From the NCBI GenBank assembly GCA_913059205.1, contig CAJXRM010000002.1, positions 42,963-106,962 of the forward strand: a stretch of DNA of 64,000 bases. The letters run 5' to 3'. The notes beneath the pieces were generated by a model. That model was not told the DNA's origin. It saw only the letters and a program-made list of their open reading frames with translations, and searched no databases. The first letter of the stretch is position 1. Each line of letters starts with the position of its first letter. Below are positions 52,885 through 63,069 of this stretch, in pieces. Position numbers and translations under genes: made by a program. This DNA is from an uncultured Flavobacteriales bacterium (GTDB lineage: Bacteria; Bacteroidota; Bacteroidia; Flavobacteriales_D; Crocinitomicaceae).

Positions 52885-54749
52885 AGTTTGAAGGACGCAA
52901 ATATGTGTTTATCGTTATTTTCATATTGATTGGAATTATCTACACTTTCAAGCTTTTTTATATGCAAGTAGTTGATGATTCATGGAAGCTACGTGCTCAA
53001 CAAATTGCTGAGCAGCGACGTGAAATTACACCTCCTCGAGCTGTTGTTTTCGATCGAAACGGTAAGAAAATTGTGTCCAACAAAACGTATTACAACTTAA
53101 TGATGGTTGAAGCAAATATTGTGGATTTAGACACTGCTGCTTTTGCAAAATTGATCGGGTGGACAGTTGAAGATGTGCGAAATCGATTTAAAGAAATTAT
53201 TGTTGGAGAAGGAAAATACAAAAACCCTCACACAGGAAAAACAACTTCTAATTATCAATCCATAAGAGCATACCCATTTTTAAAAGAATTAACTGCTGAT
53301 GAAATTTCAGAAATTGCTCCGCATTTAGAAGATTTTCTTGGCTTCTATGAAGAGGTTTCTGACATGCGGAATTATCCATATTCGAACGGTGCCAATATAC
53401 TCGGATATCTTTCAGAAGTGACGCAAGAAGAGATTAATAAGGATAATTTCTATACTCCAGGAAGTAGAATTGGTCGTTCGGGAATAGAACGATTCTACGA
53501 AAAAGAATTTCGTGGAATTAAAGGTGTGAAGTACATTGTGAAGTCTGCCATGAATAATGTGGTCGGTTCTTTCGAAAATGGAAAATACGATACAACAGCT
53601 GTTCAAGCACCTCCAATTCACTTAGGTTTAGATGTTGATCTTCAGGCATATGGCGAAAAACTGCTCCAAAATAAAAAAGGGTGTATTGTTGCCATCGATC
53701 CATCAACGGGAGAAATTCTGGCATTGGTTTCCTCACCAAATTATGACCCTAACCTATTAGTTGGGAATAGAAAAATTCGTGAAAATTATCCGGCTCTTTT
53801 AAAAGATCCTGCCAAACCGCTTTTCCCTCGGCCTTTGGCATCTGAATACATGCCTGGTTCTACATTCAAATTGATTCAATCACTAATTGGAATGCAGGAA
53901 GGTGTAATTACCGAAAACTCGGGATTCCCGTGTAATAAAAGTGTCGTTGGTTGCCACAGTCATCCTTCAGCCCAAAGTGTAACACAGGCAGTACAAATGT
54001 CTTGTAATCCTTATTTCTACGCCGTTACCCGGAAAATTATTCAACAAGGAAAAAGTAAAAGCGATGTAAAAGATGCTGCAATCGGGTTACAAAAATGGTC
54101 GGAATACATGCACAGTTTCGGCTTAGGGAAACGACTAGAAACTGATATTACAGGTTTGCGTCCTGGTGTTATTCCTGACCCCGAATACTACGATAAATGG
54201 TATGGGCACCACCAGTGGAAATTCTCCACAATTCGCTCAATTTCCATCGGTCAAGGAGAAGTACAGTTGACACCGTTACAACTTGCCAATGTTGCCGTAA
54301 TTATGGCGAATCGAGGATGGTATTATACACCACACTTTGTAAAATCAATTGGCAACAACGGACCTCTTGCTCAATTCCGCAAGAAAAATTATACAATGGT
54401 GGAACGCAAGTATTTTGACCCTGTTATTGAAGGAATGCGTAGAGTTGTACATGAAGGTGGTGGAACTGCCCGTCGCGCTCGAATTGACGGAATGATTGTC
54501 TGCGGAAAAACTGGGACTGTTGAAAATTATATTGGAAGTGTGAAACAAAAAAATCACTCCGTATTTATCGCTTTTGCACCAATGAACAATCCAAAAATAG
54601 CCATTTCTGTGTTTATTGAAAATGCAGGTGGTGGCGGTGGAACTTGGGCTGCGCCAACGGCCAGTTTAATGATAGAAAAATATGTGAACGGTGAAGTAAA
54701 GGACCTGGCGAAAGAAAAGTACATTCTTGATGCCAATTTTATTAATTAA
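52881..54749 (+). CDS. mrdA: Penicillin-binding protein 2 (elongation transpeptidase)
   Basis: Monofunctional class B PBP that cross-links peptidoglycan during elongation. An N-terminal membrane anchor (YVFIVIFILIGIIYTFKLFYM) is followed by the dimerisation domain (RREITPPRAVVFDRNGKKIVSN) and the transpeptidase domain: SxxK as Ser327-Thr-Phe-Lys330 in MPGSTFKLIQ, SxN as SCN (QMSCNPYF), and KTG in VCGKTGTVEN. The 622 residues are family size. It overlaps mreD by 4 nt and shares one base with the rodA start (TAATG). Confidence 0.96.
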   Translation: MKFEGRKYVFIVIFILIGIIYTFKLFYMQVVDDSWKLRAQQIAEQRREITPPRAVVFDRNGKKIVSNKTYYNLMMVEANIVDLDTAAFAKLIGWTVEDVRNRFKEIIVGEGKYKNPHTGKTTSNYQSIRAYPFLKELTADEISEIAPHLEDFLGFYEEVSDMRNYPYSNGANILGYLSEVTQEEINKDNFYTPGSRIGRSGIERFYEKEFRGIKGVKYIVKSAMNNVVGSFENGKYDTTAVQAPPIHLGLDVDLQAYGEKLLQNKKGCIVAIDPSTGEILALVSSPNYDPNLLVGNRKIRENYPALLKDPAKPLFPRPLASEYMPGSTFKLIQSLIGMQEGVITENSGFPCNKSVVGCHSHPSAQSVTQAVQMSCNPYFYAVTRKIIQQGKSKSDVKDAAIGLQKWSEYMHSFGLGKRLETDITGLRPGVIPDPEYYDKWYGHHQWKFSTIRSISIGQGEVQLTPLQLANVAVIMANRGWYYTPHFVKSIGNNGPLAQFRKKNYTMVERKYFDPVIEGMRRVVHEGGGTARRARIDGMIVCGKTGTVENYIGSVKQKNHSVFIAFAPMNNPKIAISVFIENAGGGGGTWAAPTASLMIEKYVNGEVKDLAKEKYILDANFIN

Positions 54750-56152
54750 TGAGACAAAATCAATCGCTTACTGCAAATGTTGACTGGCCACTTTTTGTGG
54801 TGTACATCTTGTTGATGTTAATGGGATTAGCAACTATTTATTCTGCAGCTTTCGACTCAGATCACCCAAGTTTATTTGATTTTTCTCAAAAATATGGAAA
54901 ACAAGTTATATGGCTGTGTGTTTCCTTGTTTCTTGGTCTATGCGTGTTTCTTATCGATTCAGACATTTATAGAAAATTTGCATTGCCAATTTATTTGTTC
55001 GTTATTTTGCTCTTGGTAATTGTTCTGTTCATGCCGCCAATTAATGGTGCACGTGCCTGGTTAGGTGTTGGAACTATGGGTATTCAACCGGCTGAGTTTG
55101 CCAAAATTGGAACGGCCATTTTATTGGCCCGATTTCTCGGAACAATAAATATAAATCAACAAAACAAATCAACCGTTCTTATTGCAAATGCAATAATTCT
55201 CGTTCCCATGGTGTTAATTTTACTTCAGCCTGATGCGGGAAGTTTTGTTGTATTCACAGCGTTTTTATTTGTTCTATACCGAGAAGGCGTTTCTTACGAT
55301 CCACTTATTCTCGGAATTTTAAATTTAATTCCCATCAAAGGACTTCATTTTAAGCAAACATGGATAGGAACCCACTTTATTCCGATTCTGTTTGTTACAA
55401 TCTTTTTAAGTGTTGCAACCCTTTTAATAAGTAACAATTCATTCGAGCTGTCCCTATTTCCGGGAATTGAATTTCCAGGTTATGCTAAAATGTTGTTTTT
55501 CATTTTTGTTTTTTGTTTAATTGGCTATCTAATTATGCGCTTTGCTTTTTCGAAGCGAGACAAAAAAAGGGCTGCGTTAATTGCTTTTTTAGCGTTTATT
55601 TTGGCAGGGGGATTAACTTATGCGGTCAATTATTCCTTTCAGAAATTAGCAGGCCACCAAAAAGAGCGAATAGAATTGGTTTTGGGGTTAAGACAAGATC
55701 CTGACGGAGATGATTACAATAGAAACCGTGCCATGGCCGCAGTTGGTTCGGGTGGTTTACTTGGGAAGGGATATCAAAATGCTTCCGTTTCGAGCGTTGA
55801 AAGTAACCATGTCCCAGAAAGCGAAACAGATTTCATTTTCTGCCCATTTGCAGAAGAATGGGGCTTCGTTGGAAGCCTGTTTTTAGTTCTTTTATATTTA
55901 TTTATGATTTTGCGTGTCATAATAATCGCTGAGCGACAAAAAGCTGCGTTTAATCGTATATACGCCTATGCGGTTGCTATGATTTTGTTCTACCATTTTG
56001 GGATTAACATAGGCATGAACATTGAGTTTATGCCCGTCATTGGAATTCCTTTGCCCTTCTTCAGCTATGGTGGATCTTCCATGATGTCGTTTTCAATGAT
56101 GCTCTTTATTTTATTGAAATTGGACAGTCAACGAAAAGATGTTCTTAATTGA
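54749..56152 (+). CDS. rodA: Rod shape-determining glycosyltransferase RodA
   Basis: SEDS-family peptidoglycan polymerase working with PBP2. It starts with VDWPLFVVYILLMLMGLATIYSAAF and has many transmembrane helices, the conserved INGARAWLGVGTMGIQPAEFAKI loop, PDAGSFVVF, GSGGLLGKGYQN, VPESETDFIF and the C-terminal IGIPLPFFSYGGSSMM. At 467 residues it is longer than the roughly 370-residue E. coli protein because of an additional region around residues 195-300 with extra hydrophobic segments, which I believe is usual in this phylum. Confidence 0.96.
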   Translation: MRQNQSLTANVDWPLFVVYILLMLMGLATIYSAAFDSDHPSLFDFSQKYGKQVIWLCVSLFLGLCVFLIDSDIYRKFALPIYLFVILLLVIVLFMPPINGARAWLGVGTMGIQPAEFAKIGTAILLARFLGTININQQNKSTVLIANAIILVPMVLILLQPDAGSFVVFTAFLFVLYREGVSYDPLILGILNLIPIKGLHFKQTWIGTHFIPILFVTIFLSVATLLISNNSFELSLFPGIEFPGYAKMLFFIFVFCLIGYLIMRFAFSKRDKKRAALIAFLAFILAGGLTYAVNYSFQKLAGHQKERIELVLGLRQDPDGDDYNRNRAMAAVGSGGLLGKGYQNASVSSVESNHVPESETDFIFCPFAEEWGFVGSLFLVLLYLFMILRVIIIAERQKAAFNRIYAYAVAMILFYHFGINIGMNIEFMPVIGIPLPFFSYGGSSMMSFSMMLFILLKLDSQRKDVLN

Positions 56153-56213
56153 TCCGTTCGGGAGTTTAGCTTTTGATTGAATAATTCTTTATTTTTACAC
56201 AACATTGTCAATT

Positions 56214-58700
56214 ATGGGAAAAAACGTGAAAGAAAAAGTGCAATTTGAGAATCGTACATTGCGTATTCTAACTGTATTATTGTGGTTGGGAGCTTTTTCC
56301 CCAGTTCTCGCAATAACCGTTCTATTGCTGAAACAATCAGATGATGAAATGCCATCTATCGAGATGCTTGAAAATCCACCTGAGTTGTTGGCTTCAGTTG
56401 TTATCGCAGATGACGGTAAGACTGAACTTGGTCGTTTCTGGAGTGTTAACAGAACTAGTGTAAAATACAACGAAATTTCTCCTTATGTGTTTGATGCATT
56501 AATAGCAACAGAAGATGAACGTTTCGAAGACCATTCGGGAATTGACTTAAAAGCTGTACTTCGTGCAATAACAAGTGCAGGTGGTTCTGGAGGAGCATCC
56601 ACAATTTCTCAACAGTTAGCAAAACTATTGTTTACTCTTCAAGAAAGAAGTCGTCAAGCTGAATTAAAAGCACAAGGCATTACACAAGAACAGCCATCTG
56701 GAAAGATTGGACGATTAATGAAGCGTCTTGATGAAAAAGCCAAAGAAAATATCATAGCCGTTCGACTAGAAAAACGCTACACCAAAGAAGAAATTATCAC
56801 CATGTATTTGAATCAATTTGATTTCTTATACAACGCTGTAGGAATTGAAAACGCTGCAAAAGTTTATTTTAATAAGAAACCAATAGATTTAACTAAAAAC
56901 GAAGCTGCAATGCTTGTTGGAATGTGTAACAATCCTTCTTTATATAATCCTTACACGTATAAAAACAAAGATTACAGAAGTACCGTTTCTTCTCGCAATA
57001 ATATTCCTTTGGCCCAAGTAACGAATGCGCAAATGCAAGAATTGAGAACTGCCGATAGTTTGCGTTGTATTAAACGAAGAGATTTGGTTTTATTTCAATG
57101 GAGAAAAAACAGCAGAAATGATAATCCTTCATTAAAAAACAAGCTTTCTGATGAAGAATACGAAAAGATAAAAGCGCAAACAGTTGATGTAGACTACCAA
57201 GTGGTTGATCACAAGGAAGGGCCAGCTCCTCACTTTAGAGAATCGTTGCGTTCTGAATTAACCGAATTATTTGCCGAAAAAGACGAGAAGGGAAATTTAA
57301 AGTATAAAAAAGCGAACGGTGAATCATATAACGTTTACCGTGATGGTTTGAAGATTTATACTACCATCAATGTTCAAATGCAGGAATATGCTGAAAAAGC
57401 AGTTGAACGTCATTTAAAAGAAGATTTACAGCCTGAATTCGAAAAAAACAATAAAGGATTAAAAAATTTCCCATTCACTAATCGTATTTCTGACGAAGTA
57501 GCGGAGCAATTGATGAATTCTGGACGAAAAATTTCGGATCGATACCGCGTTCTTAAAGAGCAAGGTTTTTCAGAAAAAGAAATAAAAGAGAATTTCAACT
57601 TGCCAGTTCAAATGTCCGTTTTTTCTTGGAATGGTGACATTGATACAGTGATGACTCCTAACGATTCAATCCGTTATTATAAAAGTAAGTTGCGTGCTGG
57701 TTTAATTTCCATTGAACCTTCAACAGGTTTTGTGAAAGCGTGGGTTGGTGGCACTGATTTTAAACACTTTGCTTATGATCATGTTCGTCAAGGAAAACGA
57801 CAAGTGGGTTCAACCATCAAGCCTTTTGTTTATTCAACTGCACTTGCGATGGGCGTGGTAAAACCATGTACAAAATTTGAATCTGGAACATCTTTTTGTG
57901 TTGATGTATTTGGATCAGCAGGAAATTTAATCAATCGTTGGTGCCCGCGTGGAGATATTCCTTCAAACGCAACTGTTGCGAGTGGACTTGCCTCTTCAAG
58001 TAACCCTGTTACTGTTGCTGTAATGTCGAAGATGGGTGGACATTCTGGACCAAAAAACATCTCGAAATTATTGAAAGACTTAGAAATCAATTTGCGTCCT
58101 GAAGATGAAGTCCCTTCAATGTGTCTAGGTGTAATGGATTTATCTTTATTTCAAATGGTTGGTGCGCAAGCAATGTTTGTAAACCAGGGCATTTATGTTC
58201 GCCCGACAACAATTTTACGAATTGAAGACAGAAACGGAAACGTAATTTATAGTGCCGATCCGCATTCCAAAGAAGTATTAAACTCTGGTGTTGCGTATAC
58301 AACTTTAACCATGATGAAAGGAGTTGTTACAGGTGGAACTGGATCAAGTCTTCGTGGAGGAAGAAAATGGGGTGGAATTACACATCCAACAGCTGGTAAA
58401 ACAGGAACAACGCAAAGCAACGCAGATGGTTGGTTTATGGGATTAACACCTGAATTAGTAACTGGAGTGTGGGTTGGAGCTGAAGACAGAGCCGTACGAT
58501 TTAAATCAATGAATTGGGGACAAGGAGCGAGAATGGCACTTCCAATTTACGGGTATTATATGCAAGCCGTTTATAAAGATCCAAAATTGCGCATTTCTAC
58601 GGAAGATTTTGAAGTGCCGATTGGATATGATCCTACATTGTTTCAATGTGAAGGTGGTCAGAATATTCCTCCCGGTCTTGATATTAATTTAGGAATTTGA
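56214..58700 (+). CDS. Class A penicillin-binding protein (transglycosylase/transpeptidase)
   Basis: Bifunctional peptidoglycan synthase. One membrane anchor (about 20-40), then a GT51 domain with the glutamate motif ATEDERFEDHSGIDLKAVLRAI, GGASTISQQLAKLLF and EIITMYLNQFDF, then a transpeptidase domain with Ser533 in QVGSTIKPFVYS, SxN in SGLASSSNPVT, and KTG in AGKTGTTQSNADGWF. The ATG at 56214 is preferred over a TTG three codons earlier; length 828. It follows the rodA stop by 61 nt. It matches PBP1A in layout, but the distinction between 1A, 1B and 1C is not decided. Confidence 0.94.
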   Translation: MGKNVKEKVQFENRTLRILTVLLWLGAFSPVLAITVLLLKQSDDEMPSIEMLENPPELLASVVIADDGKTELGRFWSVNRTSVKYNEISPYVFDALIATEDERFEDHSGIDLKAVLRAITSAGGSGGASTISQQLAKLLFTLQERSRQAELKAQGITQEQPSGKIGRLMKRLDEKAKENIIAVRLEKRYTKEEIITMYLNQFDFLYNAVGIENAAKVYFNKKPIDLTKNEAAMLVGMCNNPSLYNPYTYKNKDYRSTVSSRNNIPLAQVTNAQMQELRTADSLRCIKRRDLVLFQWRKNSRNDNPSLKNKLSDEEYEKIKAQTVDVDYQVVDHKEGPAPHFRESLRSELTELFAEKDEKGNLKYKKANGESYNVYRDGLKIYTTINVQMQEYAEKAVERHLKEDLQPEFEKNNKGLKNFPFTNRISDEVAEQLMNSGRKISDRYRVLKEQGFSEKEIKENFNLPVQMSVFSWNGDIDTVMTPNDSIRYYKSKLRAGLISIEPSTGFVKAWVGGTDFKHFAYDHVRQGKRQVGSTIKPFVYSTALAMGVVKPCTKFESGTSFCVDVFGSAGNLINRWCPRGDIPSNATVASGLASSSNPVTVAVMSKMGGHSGPKNISKLLKDLEINLRPEDEVPSMCLGVMDLSLFQMVGAQAMFVNQGIYVRPTTILRIEDRNGNVIYSADPHSKEVLNSGVAYTTLTMMKGVVTGGTGSSLRGGRKWGGITHPTAGKTGTTQSNADGWFMGLTPELVTGVWVGAEDRAVRFKSMNWGQGARMALPIYGYYMQAVYKDPKLRISTEDFEVPIGYDPTLFQCEGGQNIPPGLDINLGI

Positions 58701-58711
58701 TAATTTGAAAG

Positions 58712-59410
58712 ATGAATAAAGTAGTAGAAAACGTTGAAACAGCATTAGTTGGATTGGAAGATAACATGACTGTCATGTTAGGAGGATTTGGGTTATGTGG
58801 AATACCGGAAAATTCAATTAACCATATGGTAAAACTTGGCGTGAACGGATTAACGTGTATTTCAAACAATGCAGGTGTAGACGACTTTGGACTAGGATTA
58901 CTTTTACATCAAAAACAAATAAAAAAAATGATCAGTTCTTACGTTGGTGAGAATGATGAATTTGAACGACAAATGCTTTCTGGAGAATTGGAGGTGGATT
59001 TGATCCCACAAGGTTCTTTAGCCGAAAGATGTCGTGCGGGTGGTGCAGGAATTCCTGCTTTTTTCACCCCTGCTGGGTATGGAACTGAAGTCGCTGAAGG
59101 TAAAGAAGTTCGTGAATTCAATGGTAAACCTCATATTTTGGAGCACGCTCTAACTGCCGATTTTGCCATAGTTAAAGCGTGGAAAGGTGACACGGAAGGA
59201 AACTTGATTTATAAAGCAACTGCGCGTAACTTCAATCCAATGATGGCAATGGCGGGTAAAATTACTATTGCAGAAGTAGAAGAATTGGTTCCAGCTGGTG
59301 AATTAAATCCAAATGAAATTCATACTCCTGGAATTTTTGTTCAACGTATTTTCCAAGGAGAAAAATATGAAAAACGCATCGAACAAAGAACTGTTCGAGT
59401 AAAACACTAG
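58712..59410 (+). CDS. scoA: 3-oxoacid CoA-transferase subunit A
   Basis: Alpha subunit of a family I CoA transferase, likely succinyl-CoA:3-ketoacid (acetoacetate) CoA transferase used in ketone-body or leucine/lysine degradation. It has the glycine-rich loop [32 protein letters not shown], and [30 protein letters not shown], all typical. It has 232 residues. The beta subunit gene is 3.7 kb downstream, on the same strand, separated by two membrane-protein genes, which is unusual because the two are normally adjacent. The next gene begins 4 nt after its stop. Confidence 0.94.
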   Translation: MNKVVENVETALVGLEDNMTVMLGGFGLCGIPENSINHMVKLGVNGLTCISNNAGVDDFGLGLLLHQKQIKKMISSYVGENDEFERQMLSGELEVDLIPQGSLAERCRAGGAGIPAFFTPAGYGTEVAEGKEVREFNGKPHILEHALTADFAIVKAWKGDTEGNLIYKATARNFNPMMAMAGKITIAEVEELVPAGELNPNEIHTPGIFVQRIFQGEKYEKRIEQRTVRVKH

Positions 59411-59414
59411 TTGA

Positions 59415-61208
59415 ATGGTTTCTTCAACCATTAACGATAAAATATACAAAGGTGTTTCTATTGTTCTTTTCGCCTTTATGTTTTTTTACTTGCTGCTGCG
59501 TATCATTTTCAATGAGCCTTTGCATGATGAAGTAGCAACGTATATTTTTTACATTTATCAAGGAGATTATTGGGGAGAAACAATGCATTGGGACGCAAAT
59601 AATCATTTGCTCAACTCCTTCGTTTGCCATCAACTCTATAAGGTATTCGGTGATAACATGGCGATCTTTCGATTGCCAAATCTAATCGCATTTGTGCTCT
59701 TCTTTTTTGGAACTGTTCGGTTAACAAAAAACCTACAAACACCAATCTTAAAAACACTTGCACTGGTTTCCTTGAACACTATTCCATTCTACATGGAGTA
59801 TTTTGGAAACACAAGAGGTTATGGTTTATCGTTTGGCTTTCTTGTTTGGGGAATTGTCTATTTCAATGACTTTCTACAAACTCGTAAATTATCCAAATTA
59901 GTCATTGCCTATGTCTTTTTAGTTTTAACGGTTTCAGCAAATCTAACGCTCGTAAACTCTTGCTTTATTCTAATTGCAACGGCTGTTGGCTCATCCTTTT
60001 TTTCGAATAAAATGAGTTTTGGGAAACACTTTAAAGAATGGCTGATACACATTCTCTTTCTTGCTTCACTTTATCCATTTATACAATTTGCGTTTGAATT
60101 AAAAGAACAAGGGGCATTATACTACGGATCGTTGGATGGAATTTGGGATGTAACGGGAAAAACAATTAGTAAATATACGCTGTTTTATGATGCAGATTGG
60201 CTACGATTCGCCTATTTAACTGCATTTGCCGTTTTCTTGGTTTACATCTTCGTTTATTTAGTAAAAACCAAAAAACTAGAATGGTTCAACAATCCAAAGT
60301 TGGTTTATGCCCTGCTATTTTTCGGGAATCTATGCGCAATTCTGGCAATGGCTTTTTTAATGGACGTTCTTTATCCTGAAGACAGGGTTGGAATGTATTT
60401 AATCATTTTCTTTCTTTTACTTTTCTTTCACTTTTTAGACGATGTTCGTTTAGGTAAATGGCTTCAATATTCGTTGATTTTCTTTCCAATATCACTCGTT
60501 TTTCACCTAAGCTTGCATACATCTGTGTTTTCACCGGATGATCGCTTAAACCAAGAATTTTACAAAAAAATTAAGTCAGAAATGACGCCAGAAAACACGC
60601 TACAAATTTACCGTATTTTGAATTGGGGCTGGCCGTATGCTGAATCGCATGTCGACAAAAAGTCGAGTGTCGGTCAATTTGATAATGCTAACGGAACATT
60701 ATCAGATATTTTAATCACTAAAACAACAGTGTTGACCAATCCAAAAATAGTAGAATTGTATGATACTTTGGCTTATTACGAGCCATCAACACACATTGCT
60801 TTTAAACGTAAAAAACCTTTACAGCGTGATTCGTTACAAACCATAACGGCTCCCAGTATCAACGCTGAACATGAATTTTTTGATTTCGCTACGTTTGAAG
60901 GTGGCTCATACTCCAAAAAAAATCTTGTTGTTAGCGTTTCTGGACATATGAAAACTACGAAAATGAACAACAAACTGATCATGGTAGTTGCAAGCAAAAT
61001 GAAAGATGGCTCTGCCAATCGCTATTTATATTATTCATTCGAAACAGTATATCAAGGACAATTAATAAACGATGATTTCCTACACAATTTCGTGATAGAA
61101 AATGTTGATCCAGATGAGGCTGAATTCAAAGTTTATTTATGGAATAGAAATCTTCATCCTATTCAACTTTCGAATATTAGTACTACAATTTATCAGTTAA
61201 AAGAGTAG
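59415..61208 (+). CDS. GT-C-like polytopic membrane protein (paralogue 1)
   Basis: Unknown function. The 597 residues have about ten to eleven transmembrane helices in the first 360-380 positions, then a soluble domain of about 220 residues. The first extracytoplasmic loop carries acidic FNEPLHDEVATYIFYIYQGDYW and then DANNHLLNSFVCHQLYKVFGDNMAIFRLPN, a pattern like membrane glycosyltransferases of the GT-C fold (ArnT/PMT-like), which use a D/E in this loop on lipid-linked sugars. A later LYPEDRVGMYL motif is shared with the next gene. It lies 4 nt after scoA and 4 nt before its paralogue. Glycosyltransferase activity is inference. Confidence 0.75.
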   Translation: MVSSTINDKIYKGVSIVLFAFMFFYLLLRIIFNEPLHDEVATYIFYIYQGDYWGETMHWDANNHLLNSFVCHQLYKVFGDNMAIFRLPNLIAFVLFFFGTVRLTKNLQTPILKTLALVSLNTIPFYMEYFGNTRGYGLSFGFLVWGIVYFNDFLQTRKLSKLVIAYVFLVLTVSANLTLVNSCFILIATAVGSSFFSNKMSFGKHFKEWLIHILFLASLYPFIQFAFELKEQGALYYGSLDGIWDVTGKTISKYTLFYDADWLRFAYLTAFAVFLVYIFVYLVKTKKLEWFNNPKLVYALLFFGNLCAILAMAFLMDVLYPEDRVGMYLIIFFLLLFFHFLDDVRLGKWLQYSLIFFPISLVFHLSLHTSVFSPDDRLNQEFYKKIKSEMTPENTLQIYRILNWGWPYAESHVDKKSSVGQFDNANGTLSDILITKTTVLTNPKIVELYDTLAYYEPSTHIAFKRKKPLQRDSLQTITAPSINAEHEFFDFATFEGGSYSKKNLVVSVSGHMKTTKMNNKLIMVVASKMKDGSANRYLYYSFETVYQGQLINDDFLHNFVIENVDPDEAEFKVYLWNRNLHPIQLSNISTTIYQLKE

Positions 61209-61212
61209 CACA

Positions 61213-63000
61213 ATGAATACGAATTCTATTTTCAACATTGAAAACAAATGGTTAATTAGGGTTTTATTCGCTTTCTTATTTGCATACCTCATCTTGCGGG
61301 GAATTTTTGTAGAGCCATTATTAGATGAACTAGGAACGCTGCATTGGTATATCGAAACAGGAAATATAATCAATCAACAGGCTATACTCGATGCCAATAA
61401 TCATTTATTGAATTCATTTTTTTCTCATTATGCATTTCGATTATTTGGTGATCATTTGGTAGTGTATCGTTTGCTAGCGTTACTTTCTTTTCCGATCTAC
61501 TTCTTCGCGGCAAAAAAATTGGTTTTGGAAAATATTAAGCAATTCCGCTTACTTATTTTTGTTGCACTTATTTCCATCCATTGGGTTTTCGACTATTTCA
61601 GCTTGTCGAGAGGTTATGCACCATCAGTGGCATTTTTTGTTTTGGGACTTAGTTTTATTTCAACATGGAATAACCATAACAAACCCTTTTATTTAGCAAT
61701 CATTTTAGGAAGTTTTACTTTTTGTTTAGCCTCTAATTTAAGCATGTTTGTTCCTATTGTATTGTTATTTGGTTACCTTCATTTAGGCTTGATCATTCGA
61801 TGGAAACAATGCGCTTTACGCTTCAAAATTGCAAACTACATCATCTCTGCTGTTTTCATTCTAATTGCATACAAATTATTCAGATACGTTATCAAGTTAA
61901 AGGAGGCTGGTGCACTTTGGTGGGGCTCCAAAATTGGTCTCTGGGAAGTCACAGGTAAATCTTTAAGTGACAACGTATTTTTTACAAGTAACGATTACAT
62001 CAAATACGGTATCATCATTCTTTTTAGCTTATTAATTGTACTTTTTGTCATTACACTTTTCAAAAAAGGATTAAAAGAATTTGTATTTAGTATTCAATTT
62101 TTATCGTTCGGATTACTCTTGCTTTCTCTAGTAGGAACAGTTTTTTTAGTCAAGGTGATGCATCTCAATTACCCACAAGATCGGGTAGCAATGTATCTCG
62201 TTTTGTTACTTGTTATTTCCATGGGAAGTTTGTTTTCTGAGATTAAAATCATGAAATGGACGCTGCTACTTCTGTTGTGGTTCCCAACCTCCTTTATCTC
62301 TAAAGTGAATCTAAACACAACCATCTTTTCTCCTCAAGATCGAATTCACAATTCCTTTCACGACGATATACAAAAATTAATAAATAAACAGGATGTGCTA
62401 ACGGCGGACTATGTCGCACATTTGTGCTATTCCTACTCTTCAAGAAGAAATGAAGTTCCAAAAATGGCGACATTAAACCACTCTGAATCTTTGAATGGCG
62501 AGGATTATCATCTTTCTTCCTTTTACGGAAACATTAAAAGTTGGAAAGGGTACACGTGCATTCTTTCGGATGACATTACGAAAATGAAACTTTATAAACG
62601 CAATTCGAAAGTCGACCAACTAACGCTCCTAGACACAAGCATTCAGGCAATAAACTCTGCTGGTATGTACTTGCCCCTGCTCGATTATCCACTTCCTAAT
62701 AACGAAGCTTATTCGAAAGTAAACGTGTGCATTGAGGGCGATTTTAAGTTAACCAAAGGAATGCTCTCATTCGACCTTATCGAAGACATTGTAGGAAGTG
62801 AAAAGCAATCTGTCAATTACAATTCTGCTGCGTTTCTCTGGTATTTTGGGTTAAAAAAGGCCTACGCCTTAAACTATTCCCGATCGAATGATTTGAACGA
62901 TTCACAAAATGACACACTGAAAATATATATGTACAATCCTGAAATGGGTGGCGCAAAGATTACTTCATTAAAAATAAAAATGCGAGGTATCAAGAAGTAG
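61213..63000 (+). CDS. GT-C-like polytopic membrane protein (paralogue 2)
   Basis: Same architecture and length (595 residues) as the preceding gene: FVEPLLDELGTLHWYIETGN, DANNHLLNSFFSHYAFRLFGDHLVVYRL in loop one, and YPQDRVAMYLVLLL before the last helices. The overall sequence has diverged well beyond these motifs, so the duplication is old. The C-terminal domain (about 375-595) is presumably periplasmic. It forms a tandem pair with its paralogue, 4 nt apart, and ends 69 nt before scoB. Function unknown; lipid-linked sugar transfer to a surface glycan or glycoprotein is a guess. Confidence 0.75.
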   Translation: MNTNSIFNIENKWLIRVLFAFLFAYLILRGIFVEPLLDELGTLHWYIETGNIINQQAILDANNHLLNSFFSHYAFRLFGDHLVVYRLLALLSFPIYFFAAKKLVLENIKQFRLLIFVALISIHWVFDYFSLSRGYAPSVAFFVLGLSFISTWNNHNKPFYLAIILGSFTFCLASNLSMFVPIVLLFGYLHLGLIIRWKQCALRFKIANYIISAVFILIAYKLFRYVIKLKEAGALWWGSKIGLWEVTGKSLSDNVFFTSNDYIKYGIIILFSLLIVLFVITLFKKGLKEFVFSIQFLSFGLLLLSLVGTVFLVKVMHLNYPQDRVAMYLVLLLVISMGSLFSEIKIMKWTLLLLLWFPTSFISKVNLNTTIFSPQDRIHNSFHDDIQKLINKQDVLTADYVAHLCYSYSSRRNEVPKMATLNHSESLNGEDYHLSSFYGNIKSWKGYTCILSDDITKMKLYKRNSKVDQLTLLDTSIQAINSAGMYLPLLDYPLPNNEAYSKVNVCIEGDFKLTKGMLSFDLIEDIVGSEKQSVNYNSAAFLWYFGLKKAYALNYSRSNDLNDSQNDTLKIYMYNPEMGGAKITSLKIKMRGIKK

Positions 63001-63069
63001 ATTTGCCTATGCGGAATGAATAATTTCGACCTTAAAATTGTATATTTACATCGTAAAACACCAAAAAAA

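Noticed and set aside
63016..63069. Longer scoB from the upstream ATG at 63016.
   Set aside because: The added 18 residues show no similarity to CoA-transferase beta subunits, which start at MALDKIGIAKRIA-like sequences.
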